Part shown: positions 39,127-49,694 of the stretch, piece after piece
How the letters are laid out: each line of letters opens with the position of its first letter
Numbering within the stretch: position 1 is the first letter of the stretch
Origin: Dermanyssus gallinae
Taxonomy: Eukaryota; Arthropoda; Arachnida; Mesostigmata; Dermanyssidae
DNA: 64,000 nucleotides
Assembly: GCA_003439945.1 (NCBI GenBank)
Contig: QVRM01006592.1
Coordinates: 116,495-180,494, forward strand
Direction: 5' to 3'
Notes under the pieces: model-generated
Seen by the model: the letters and a program-made list of their open reading frames with translations, nothing else
Told to the model about the DNA's origin: nothing
Database searches by the model: none
Position numbers and translations under genes: made by a program

Positions 39127-39418
39127 CACCCCCTTACCCTCCGCACCCCATACCCTTCGCACCCCCATACCCTTCGCACCCCCATACCCTCCGCACCCCC
39201 ATACCCTTCGCACCCCCATACCCTCCGCACCCCCATACCCTTCGCACCCATACCCTCCGCACCCCCATACCCTCCGCACCCCCATACCCTCCGCACCCCA
39301 TACCCTCGCACCCCCATACCCTCCGCACCCCCATACCCTCCGCACCCCCATACCCTCCGCACCCTCATACCCTCCGCACCCCCCATACCCTCCGCACCCA
39401 CATACACCCGCACCCCCC
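39127..39418. repeat. 17-bp minisatellite, extremely C-rich on the plus strand
   Basis: About 17 tandem copies of ACCCCCATACCCTCCGC (17 bp) with small variants (TTCGC for TCCGC, one-base losses or gains). The minus strand has regularly spaced runs of three to five G and could form G-quadruplexes. Because 17 is not a multiple of three, all frames cycle through one peptide unit of 17 residues every three repeats. This explains the long Gly-rich frames on the minus strand and the Pro-rich frames on the plus strand. Confidence 0.95.
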
Positions 39419-40126
39419 ACACACACGGTTTAGCGATAATTCAAGCAACGCCTGCTCGCGTTAAGGTCGACAAACGTAACACACACGCAGCATGTGCGCA
39501 CAAAATACGCACGCCGACGGTCTGCAGGAGACCAATCGCACGCATCAGGGAGCGACGTCGGCACAGCCGAACACAGAACACTCTGTCCCACGCACTCCGT
39601 CCCATCGCCGCGCTGCTTCCGCAGCACGCGAAGGCAGGGCAGGTCTGTGACTGCCACTGTGAATGCGGTACGCGCGTTTCAACACGCGCTTGACACATCC
39701 GGGTATGTGTATCGTGTGCTGATGCTTTGTTCGGGGTGGACCAATAGTTAGTTAGTTGGTTAGTCATCCGACAGGATCCGACTGCTCTCCGACCAACTCT
39801 CGACCAGGAAGACGAACACAAGCCCAAGAAACGCTCGTTACATACATATTGTTTATTTCGCAATAACGTTGCATTTCAAAATGGTACATCATTACAGTAC
39901 TTTCATCATTATAACAAAATGTGAACAGTTTTCAGTGACCGTCTCACCGGGCGAAAAGGGGCAAAAGCACCGCCGATGCGTCTGGCGGCTCTCGCTGCGT
40001 GAAAGAAACGCTTATTGACCTTGGCTTTGCCAAGAGCAGGCACTTGGCTGAGGTGGGTAAAACCCTATGGCCCTTGTTTGGACGAGTTTATATACTGACG
40101 ACCTGTACGAAGTTTGGTAGTAATGG

Positions 40127-40163
<37 letters not shown>

Positions 40164-40495
40164 TATATTCGTCTTCCTGACTCTGTGCAGAACAATGACG
40201 ACCTACGCTGCTACGACGCCTTGTGAACAAAGAGAGCAGCATAATGAGAGCGATTCGCCGAATCACCTCACGTTCTTTTGCCATTACTGTTGCTTCTGGC
40301 GTTCACTTTTATTCTAGCCGAAGAACAAGCCGCCAACGGCTAAACTTCCAAGTATTGATTTGCGTCCGAGACGCACCGACATGTCCGGGTTTGGACTATC
40401 GGTAACCATTTCAAGAATCATTACAACAACAAAACGACAACAACAATAACAACATTAACAACAACAACATTACTAACAACAACAACAACAACATT

Positions 40496-40592
<97 letters not shown>

Positions 40593-40614
40593 ACAACAAC
40601 AACACAACAACAAC

Positions 40615-40671
<57 letters not shown>

Positions 40672-40678
40672 CAACCAC

Positions 40679-40732
<54 letters not shown>

Positions 40733-41526
40733 TTAGCAACGACAGCGACAACGACAACGACGACAACAACAACATGGATTGGCTATAATTGTAAAAACAA
40801 TTATCACGTCAGCCATGGTGGCTAAATTGATATTGTAATTATTATGCCATATGGCAATAGTAATAATAATAATAATATTAATTATAGGCATAATATGAAC
40901 TTAACAACTGTAAACGTAATGCACTAATAATAGCATTATTGCTATTATTAATATTACTACTACTACTACTACTACAAGAAGGCACTGTTGTGGTAGTTGT
41001 TGTTGTTGTTGTTGTCGTTGTTGCTGTTGTTGCTGTGGTTGTAACGTTACAATTTGCCGGCAGGCCAGGCCAGGCGCGAGTCTCTCCCAGCAGGGAATTA
41101 CGTATCTCGCGCAGAGTGGCGGCGACGAAGCGGTATGATATCAATCATACGATACGACAGCAAAGACGCCTCAAGCAAACGTGTACGGTCGTAGCTCACA
41201 CCCTACGAGAGACACGAGCACACAGAAGCACGTCATAGATAGACATCAACACAGAGAAGGAGAGAGATAGAAAGAGAAAGAGAGAGATAGAGAGAGAGAG
41301 AGAACGCGATAAAGCGAGATAAAGGTAAAGGGAGAGAAAGAGAGCGAGGGGGTGGAGATAGAGTGATCTGTGGCCTGTGCAGGCTGAACAACTGTGGTTG
41401 CGGCCACATTTTATCAGCATCAGGGAGATCAGGCAGTGGGCGATGGGGAAGCTGCAGCCCGGGGCTTCGGGCCGACGGGCCGGAGAAACAGATGATGCTG
41501 GTCCTGTTTTGTTGGGCTCTACGGAC
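39419..41526. other. Sequence dominated by simple repeats
   Basis: No gene recognised. It contains a TA array at about 40130-40170, the large AAC array (separate entry), an ACT run at about 40955-40975, a GTT run at about 40988-41040 and a GA-rich block at about 41255-41345. Confidence 0.45.
40424..40774. repeat. (AAC)n array of about 350 bp
   Basis: The largest triplet array of the window, almost entirely CAA/AAC units, with a few ATT or GCG substitutions at the edges and occasional single-base losses that shift phase (for example near 40548, 40597 and 40672). Confidence 0.96.
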
Positions 41527-41704
41527 CTTTTCGGTCTGAATGAAGCTCTGGTCGTCGCTCTCTGCATCCCTACTCATCATACTTGGTGAATTGCTTCTAC
41601 TGCTGCTGTTTCTTCTCTGTCCTCCTATACCGCTGGCAGTAGTGTCGTCTTCTCTCCACGCTAATTCTTGCCCGGCGAGGCCCTGTTCTCCTGTGTACGG
41701 CTGG
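41527..41704 (-). CDS. Exon-like segment of an unidentified gene (tentative)
   Basis: On the minus strand a good acceptor, TTGTTGTCTTCAG, precedes an open stretch of varied codons. It encodes QPYTGEQGLAGQELAWREDD, RRNSSSRSNSPSMMSRD and SFIQTEKV. A moderate donor AAG|GTCCGT at 41527/41526 would close a 178-nt exon (one base plus 59 codons). If that donor is not used, the frame stays open to about 41,360 (RRAQQNRTSIICFSG onward). The Ser-rich, charged composition looks like a disordered cytoplasmic region. No domain is recognised and no partner exon was found. The acceptor's pyrimidine tract is supplied by a triplet array, which weakens the argument. Confidence 0.25.
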
Positions 41705-43687
41705 CTGAAGACAACAACGACGACGACGACAACAACAACGACGACGATAATAATGATGATGAGGATGATCATTATCATTAACACTATCATCAGCGTCATG
41801 AGTCATCAACCTACCCCGAATGAGGACTTCGCAGTCGCTACGTGACCCGACCAAGCATGGCCCGATTAAGTAAGACCGGCGGGTCGTCAGCCGTTGAGAC
41901 AACCGCACAACGCCCGCAGATACAAATCGTGGCAGATAAATGTATACAGTTTGTGTTGTATTTTGATGTTTTGTTCTTTTTTGCTGCTTTTTGATGCGAG
42001 CACGCATCTATCGCATGAGTGAAAAAAAAGAAGAGGAAGCAACACAATAAATCGCTTGTCTGATGCGAGTGCTAACTAATTCAAGGAAAATGATAAATTA
42101 ACGATGTTTGTCTTATTGCTTATATAACCGACCACCGAACCAGGGTTTGAATGAATCAACTTTAATAAAGTTCCAATCAAGTAGAAATTTTATTAGCAAA
42201 TTACTGCTAGCCGCTAGCTGATATAGGTTCCTGGTAACGCATAGAAGGAACAGGTCAAGTTGGTGACACGTCTGAAACGTATGTCTGGAACGATGCCAAA
42301 ACGGGCGGTCCCTGACTCACGGCGCATGGGTATACGTATAGCGAGATGATCTTCTTGACTTTTCGTCGAAGGCTGCTTTGTAGCCATTTAGGTCGGCCAA
42401 AAAATACTGCCGTTGAGGTTGGCATCACCAGAGTCTTTGAATTACCACAATGTTTAAGTTCTTTGCCGGTTCTTGTTGTATAAAAACGCCAGGGTGTTTG
42501 TGTTTGAATACGCCAGACTCTTTCTTGTTGTGGTTATTCATGTGAGTGTTCTAGTTATTGCTAAACAAGGTTATTGTTAGCGTTGGTGGTCGTTGCACGG
42601 TTGGTTCCGGACTAGCTTTCTCTGAACGGTTACGACTTGTTACGCCGTAGAGAGCGACGGGAGACGACGACTAAAAGAAAAGGATCTTGCCGTAATGACG
42701 ATGCGGCGGTGGCAGAGAAGGTTTTCTTTCGAGCTACTCCGATGAATGTGCAGACACAGTATGGCACAGCGAAGAAACGAATCTGTCATAACATTGACTG
42801 AGCGGTGAACTGAAGTGAGCCGAATAGGATCATGTCTTATCCCAAAACGAATCTTTCTGTATCACTGGAGGGAGCCTCCTTTAGAACTATTTAACATTAT
42901 ATATATATATAATGCATACTACATATATATTTCTAACTCACTGCAACCCAGGTCGGGGTGCCAAAACGCATCACACATAAGCGAGCCCAAGACAAGAGCC
43001 TCTAACGAATAAGGAGACGCGGTCCAACGCAAATGCGTTCCACTCTAGATTGTGGTAAAATCTTCTCCGAGCCAGAGCCTGAAGCCCGCTTTTTTTTTGT
43101 CCGCAATCACGTCAGACATGTCCCGTCAAAGCGGTACGCCCGTCAAAGCCGCCGAACCGCATCTGTTTGCTCAGAACTAAATGAACGAGAGGGCCAGAGA
43201 AGGTAATGTGGGGGGCGCAGCGAGAGAGGGAGAGAATGTAAGTAGATTAAAATGCAAGCAAGGAGCTCGCTGACGAGCCCACACTAGACGCACATTCCTG
43301 CGACTCTCAATATGAGCCTAGTGCCAGGGTCGTTATTTAGCTTGGTCTGGTTGTTTTTATTATCTATAATAGGAGTCTCTTAGTTAAGTAAAAACGCAGG
43401 CTACCTGCCTCAGGCTGTTGCTGCCAACCTGTTGATTCCATCAATTTTCGATTGAAGCAGCGCAGTGATTTGAAAGCAGCACCAGCGAGTGCAATGCGCT
43501 GCGTTCATGGATGATTGTCGCGCCCAGTGACGCTGCGAGTGTGAACTGAACGCTACATAGAAACACGCCAACAAAGCAACAATCTCAACGCAATGCGCAA
43601 CAATTTGGCAAATGTGCGAATACATACACGCGTCGTCGTTGTTGTTCAGCGTCCATCATAATGTCCGTTCTTGTCATCAATATCCGC

Positions 43688-44012
43688 CGAGTTGCTGTTG
43701 TAGCTGTTGTTGTTGTTGCTGCTGTTGCCGTTGTTGCTGTTGTTGCTGTTGCTGCTGATGCTGGTGATTTTGTTGTTGCTATTGTGGCCGTTATTGCTAG
43801 TCGTTATTGTATTGCAGTTGTAACGTCGTTGACATTATTGGTCCATACGACGATGCGTTGGGGTTTTACTTTCGTGTCGTTGTTGCCTTTGTCCTGTTGT
43901 TGCTAGTGGTGTTATTGTCTTTGTCGTGCTGTTGCTAGTGGCGTTATTGTTATTGTTGTTGTTGTTGTTATTGTTGTTGCTGTGGCCGCTGTTGTTGTTG
44001 GTGTTGTTGTTG
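43688..44012. repeat. (TTG)n imperfect arrays
   Basis: Two blocks of TTG/CTG units (about 43688-43800 and 43905-44012). The sequence between them repeats the phrase CCTTTGTCCTGTTGTTGCTAG (the second copy reads CTTTGTCGTGCTGTTGCTAG). Confidence 0.85.
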
Positions 44013-45631
44013 TTTTTGCCAATGCTGTTGTTTTTCGTTCCTCCATATGCTGTTCCCTGTTTCGTTCGTTTTTGTGTGTTTTGACCGACCGTATTGCGCG
44101 AGCAACGACGGAGATGTGTGTGTTTACCACCCACCACATGAAATCCAACGAGCTTTGTAAGACAAGGGTATGGATCTACGCGGGGTGTGGGGGCAAAACG
44201 AGTGCTGGGCGGGCGCAGCTCGACCGCTTTGTTTGTTGTTCGGGTTGCTCTCTGACTGTCTGTCCGTCCGTTCGTCTCTCTATGTGGAGTTTGTCTAAAC
44301 GAACAGGACGATGCTCGGTTCCAAACCAATCGGTACCATAACAACCATGACCACCATCATCATCGGCATCATCACCACCATCACAATAATCTCTACGGGA
44401 GAGCCATCGTCCGGCGACTACATACGTGGAACGTCTGCTGCCCCACCGCCCTACAGCGTGCCGGCCTACATATATGCACAGAGAGGTCCATATCTATGCA
44501 TGCACGCTTGCCTGTATGTATGTATGTATTGTATGTACATATGTATGGACGTGCATGTGTACACACGTACGAACAGCCTTACACATGCGTGCATGCATAC
44601 ATACGTACATACATACCATCGTACACAGACATACAGCCTGTGTCCTTGGACGCTTGGTACCGCTGGCCGTGGCGTCACACGGGCCCACGGGACGGCCTCG
44701 GACGTACGAACACATGGGCACATAGGGACATCGGGGGGGGGGGGCGCGCGTGGGGCACGTGTTTCGTCTTCTGCAGTTGTAGATATTGTAGTATACACCC
44801 CTCTACCGCAACTCCCCCCCCCCCCCCCAACCGCCACCACCACCCCCATCACCACCACTCCCACCACCACCGCCGCCGCCGCCTTCCCCTTTGCCAGCAT
44901 TCTGGCAGCAAGCGGCGCTCTGTATTTGCGGCCACGCCTAAAGTCTAACGCGGGTGCGCGCTTGACGCGCCGGCGAAAACAGCGCACGCTGAACAATCCG
45001 CGGGCACGGCGCGTCGGCGAGTTCGCCACCCGTCGACGACAACGACCACGGCGGTGGACTCCCGACGACGACGGCCACGACGACTGTGACTATAGCTTCT
45101 GCTGCTGTTGCTGCTACTACTAGGTTTGCAATTCGCCGGCCTGCGTACGGCTACATAGCAGAAAACATACACAGTACTTATACCGCTAGTGCTTCTCCTG
45201 CGGCTTACGAGTTCTGCTGCTAGTTTCCCCTGCTGCTAAGAGTTCTGCTGCTGCTGCGGGTTTGTTCTGCTAATACTACGACGACGACTACAACGACGGC
45301 GACAGGGCGACAGAGGACATACACCTAGTCGTCCGGCGGTCAGGCAACGTCGCAGGCTGCGCACCGCCTATTGCTGCGCAAATCGACCACCGCAGTAGGT
45401 GGTGGTGGGTCGGTTGGCCAGCCAGCAATATTTCAATAGAGGCAAGCCGCATACGTCGTCGTCGTCGTCGTCGTCCGTATCATCCCCTGCCTCGCGTCCA
45501 CCTTTGTTTCATTCCCTTCTACACACAGAGAGCCCTACCCGTTCGCTGGCTGGGCTGGCTGGCTGGCTGGAAGGCACGCGTGCATACCCTGGGTGCTATG
45601 TGATCTTTCTTCCCGGACCCCTACGTGCGCG

Positions 45632-45633
<2 letters not shown>

Positions 45634-45698
<65 letters not shown>

Positions 45699-45728
45699 GT
45701 ATATATATATATATATATAATATATATC
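45634..45728. repeat. (TA)n microsatellite, two blocks
   Basis: About 60 bp of TA, a GTAG interruption, then about 28 bp of TA with a phase break. Confidence 0.96.
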
Positions 45729-46159
45729 TCATTGCTGCTGGTGGCACTCTAGCTCAACCGGCACCCTCCGTCGCACATTCTCTCTCTCTCTCGCTCTCTC
45801 TCTCTGTCTCTGTGTTTCGCCGCCTTGTACTCTGTGTTCATACGTTTGCGTTTCGGCGTCCCTTCGTACTCAATTTTGCTATTCTGCTGCTGGCCTGGTT
45901 GGCTTGTAGAGCGGTGACAAAAGTGACGGCCGTTTCCCTACCGTCCCGCCGCCGCAGCAGCAGCAACAGCAACAGCAACAGTACCATCGGAAGCAGCATT
46001 ACCAGCATCCGTTGTGGTGGTCGGTGCAGCAGCATTGCCAACACTGGTAGCAACGGCAGCAACAGCAGCCTTGAATAGCAGCCTGGGCGAGGCAAGGCGT
46101 TCCGTTTATCAAGTTTAACACATACAAGCATAAACGAACATATACGCGGCTAGAAGCGG

Positions 46160-46337
46160 CAGCAACAGCAACAACAACAACAACAACGGCAACAACAACA
46201 ACAACAACAACGGCAACAACAACAATGACGACAACGACAACGACAACGGCAACAACGACAACAACAACAACGACAACAACAACAACAATCACAACAACAA
46301 CAACAACAACAACAACAAAAGCAATATCGAGCAACAA

Positions 46338-46370
<33 letters not shown>

Positions 46371-46410
46371 AAGCAATATCGACCAACAAAAACAACGACG
46401 ACGACAACAA
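46160..46410. repeat. (CAA)n array with an internal 52-bp duplication
   Basis: About 250 bp of CAA and GAC units. The phrase AAAAGCAATATCGANCAAC occurs twice, its GCAATATCGA core starting at 46321 and 46373, so a 52-bp segment was duplicated within the array. Confidence 0.93.
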
Positions 46411-47120
46411 CAAGCGGCGGCCATCGTACTAGTATAGAGATTGCAATAGCCGCAAAAGCTGCGCACGCCCTCACTCCGAGGCGAAACAAATCACCAGCAA
46501 CAGTAAACTACAGCAGTATCGCGGCAACAACAACAACAACAGCATCATCGCGGCCAGCTGGCAATCGGAGATTTCCGCGCACAACGCCAACTAACCCTTC
46601 CTCTGCGCCCCCCTGCGCAACGCGGTGGATCCCATATGTCAGTGATGGTGGTGGTGGTGGTGGTGGTAGTGATGGGGGTGGTAGTGATGGGGGTGGTCGA
46701 CATTTACGTAATCATTGGGAGGAGGGGGCGCGGGGAGGGTGGGCGGGGGGCGACGTCGTCCTCTGCTCGCGTCGAGCGGCGCCAAGAGGCAACGAGCGCT
46801 TTTTCGACCTTTCCGATGGCTGACGATCAGGCAGGATCTGGACGAAGGCGTTCTGGCGTGTGTCTTTCGTTGGAGATTGTTGCGCCCTAGGCCACAGTAT
46901 TCCGGGCCCTACTGATGCTGCTGCTGCTGCTGGGGGCAACTGCTACCGCTGCAATATCTCTGTGGAATGTCTGAGTCGAAGCAGCGGCGGCGACGGCGGA
47001 AAGTGGACGGCTGGCGCTTTAACCTTACCCCGACCTTTATACTCGAGGTCTTTCGGTTGTTCTGGTCGTTGTCGCAAATGTTGTTGTGGTTGTCGCTGCA
47101 GTTCTGGCTGCAGTTGTTGC
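46411..47120. other. Sequence with a GGT run
   Basis: No gene recognised. A GGT/GTA run lies at about 46640-46700 and a G-rich tract at about 46718-46752; a CTG run is near 46915-46932. Confidence 0.45.
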
Positions 47121-47330
47121 TTTTGCTGCTGTTGTTATTGTTGTTGTTGCAGTTCTTGTTGTTGTTATTGTTGTTGTTGCAGTTCTTGTTGTTGTTATTG
47201 CTGTTGTTGCAGTTCTTGTTGTTGTTATTGCTGTTGTTGTTGTTATTGTTGTTGTTAATGTTGTTGTTGTTGTTGCTGCTGCTGCTGCTGTTTCTGTTGC
47301 TGTAATTATTGTTGTCATTACTATCGTTGC
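47121..47330. repeat. (TTG)n array with a 30-bp higher-order unit
   Basis: From about 47131 to 47240 the array is organised in 30-bp units of the form AGTTCTTGTTGTTGTTATTG followed by TTGTTGTTGC; AGTTCTTGTT starts at 47151, 47181 and 47211. Simple TTG and CTG units follow. Confidence 0.93.
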
Positions 47331-47984
47331 CGTCGTCGTCGTCGTCGTCGTGGTCGTCAAGGTCACAAGGAGCTAAGGCGAAGTCGCATAGTTGTGGTGG
47401 TGGTGGTGGTGGTCGACGCACAGACAGGCTTTTGTCTGATACCGCGCATGTTACTGTTTTTGTTCTCTGGTTACCGTGCCTCTAAGTATGGTGGTCGTGA
47501 TGATTATGCTTGCTGTTGTATTAGTGGCTGCTGTTTTTTGTGTTGCAATACCACAGCAACACCAACCAGTTATTGTTGCTTTTGCTGCTGTTATTTTACG
47601 TTAGGCCTCGCTTCTAACTCGCCCTAACAGTTATTATTATTGATTGCTTTCATTCGTCGTTTCTCGAACGACGCCGTTTGGTAGAAACTTGGCCTTTGCC
47701 AGATTTAGGGACTATTAGCTCGGGCCGACCATAGAGCTCAACTGTGGCACATGATTTCATCCAGCCTTTGAGTCGACTTCGACATCCTTAATTTGCGCTC
47801 GATAGCGGCCAGACTTTCCTTTTTGCTCCCGTCAGGTGGAAAGACTTTTAGGCACCACAGCCTAGTGCATCGACCGTTTTCACGTTTGGCTGACCGAAAG
47901 CAGACCATAGTTAATCACAAAAAATGATGGGGTTCCTCCCACACAGAAAGATTAATGGCCCGATCCGTAGGGTCTACAAACGTA
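47331..47984. other. Unique sequence
   Basis: A GTC/TCG run at about 47332-47355 and a GGT run at about 47396-47412 lie at the left edge. The rest is unremarkable; no gene recognised. Confidence 0.45.
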
Positions 47985-48070
47985 CACAATATGGTGAATA
48001 TATTTACCGGATCATACACAATATGGTGAATATATTTACCGGAATAATGGTGAATATATTTATCGGATCA
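47985..48070. repeat. About 30-bp minisatellite, 2.7 copies
   Basis: Units contain ATGGTGAATATATTTACCGG; full copies at about 47985-48015 and 48013-48044, then a partial copy to about 48070 that lacks the ACACAAT start. The tandem translation (GEYIYR, VNIFTG, VNIFIG) is a consequence of the repeat. Confidence 0.9.
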
Positions 48071-49656
48071 AACAGAAACCTTACACAGAGTACTGGCAAA
48101 AGAACTTGTGCTATTACTGTCTTTGACTCGCGGACAAAATCCAGCAGCTGCAAAACGGCGTCCTCATAAATGATCATATCTTTTTTTAAATAGCAATATT
48201 ACTACTTGACTTGTTCTTCGACACCGATTTACGACATATCAAGGCAGACTTAGCAAATCAGTTCCAAAAATATCTACGTACGCATAAAATGATTTTAGGT
48301 TTTAGCCGTCATCAAAAGTCTCATGACGCATGGCCAAAAGCAGCTGCTGGTGCTGCTGAATTTAATCACAAATGGTGTAAAATCTTTAAATAATACAACC
48401 AGTAGTAGAGCTTACAACAGCGCCAAATCCTAAGTTTAAATGCTACCTACCCCGAATCTAAAGATTTGCAAAAAGAGCAGCTCAGCAATAAAGCTGAAAC
48501 TTAAGCTGGAAACGACAAGCATAGAGGTGTAATCTTATGTGTGACATATAACCGTCTCGGAAAGTACCGGGGAGATGCCGGAATTCGTTCTAAAAAATAG
48601 GTATGGACTTTTTTTGTTAACATAATAAGCGACGCCGCAGTCGACGTTAGGCAGGAACCCGAAAGTGGTTTACGTCCTCATGGCGGCTATACTATAGCAC
48701 AACACCGGCTTGTTATTGGGTCTACAAAAAAGTCTTTTCGGTTTTTTTAATGATTCTCTACGGACAAAACCGAAAAAACTTTTTTGTAGCCCTACATATT
48801 GACTTTTCGTCTCGCCGTCGGTGTGTTCGGCAGCGCACGAGATCACGACCATGTGCCTGGCGTAATGAATGTCTGTCTGTCTATTTTTCATGGCACGATC
48901 TGCGCATCATTATCGTCAGTTTACGTGCACGTGCATAAGCCTACGTGACAGATGTGCATTCGACACACACATTTGCATAACGGCGTTAGCTGTCCGTGTC
49001 TAGTCAAGCCGGTAGGTTAACCGTGACAGCGATGCGACCGCTGTCGTCACAAATGGGCAGCCATTCGACCATCTCGGGTCGCTCAAATGCGTCCTCCAGC
49101 TCGCTACAGTCTCTGGTACTCTCTCTCTCTTTGTAAAATAATGTAATTGCGCAGTGGTCACGCAGTGTTTTCTATTCACAATACTATAGTGTACTTCAAT
49201 CAGATGTCACATAGATGAAGTTGGTCTTCAGAGTAATTCTGCTGATTCCGATGTTGTGCTCAATATCAGTTAATCACGCTTTGTGGACATTATTGACGTC
49301 CGTCACCCATTTTGAGGCATTTTTGGTGCGGTTCGGCTTCATGCATCGTCGTTGTCGTCGTCTCCTCCTCGTCTCCACCCCCCACTTACACTAAAGTTTG
49401 CTGATACAGCGACGGATGTACGGGGACAGAAAGGCAGGGGGGCGGGGGGGGGGGGTGAGGTTCAGAGCGGAGGGAATGCATTTTTATCTGGTTAAAGTTG
49501 TTTGACGGGCTGGCGGGGTGGCTGAAGAAGCCGGCGAAAACCGGCCTGCGCAAACCAATCGGCAGGACACACAAGTAGGCACACTAATACAGGATAGGTA
49601 ACCGATCTGCAGACGAAAGAGAGACGCTAAGCAAGCAAAAGAAACAGCGAATACAC

Positions 49657-49694
<38 letters not shown>

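Larger units (their letters stand above)
41705..46150. other. Sequence with triplet, tetranucleotide and TA arrays
   Basis: No gene recognised. It holds a GAC/CAA run at about 41711-41748, TTG/CTG arrays at about 43688-43760 and 43905-44012, and GTAT/CATA tetranucleotide DNA at about 44510-44635. A G10 tract lies near 44731-44742, a C tract at about 44815-44828, CCACC-rich DNA at about 44830-44885, a TA array at 45634-45728 and a CT tract at about 45781-45806. Confidence 0.45.

Noticed and set aside
39127..39418. CRISPR array
   Set aside because: The units are directly contiguous with no unique spacers, and the genome is eukaryotic-like; it is a tandem minisatellite.
38932..39464. Glycine-rich minus-strand and proline-rich plus-strand frames of about 165 codons
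   Set aside because: Fully explained by the 17-bp minisatellite, which reads the same peptide cycle in all frames; the flanks show no coding features.
40411..40775. Poly-Cys/Val and poly-Leu frames on the minus strand
   Set aside because: They are translations of the AAC array; phase shifts inside the array argue against coding constraint.
46909..47421. Asn/Ser-rich frame of 170 codons and its Leu-, Val- and Cys-rich shadows
   Set aside because: Produced by the TTG/CAA array; similar frames exist on both strands and in all phases.
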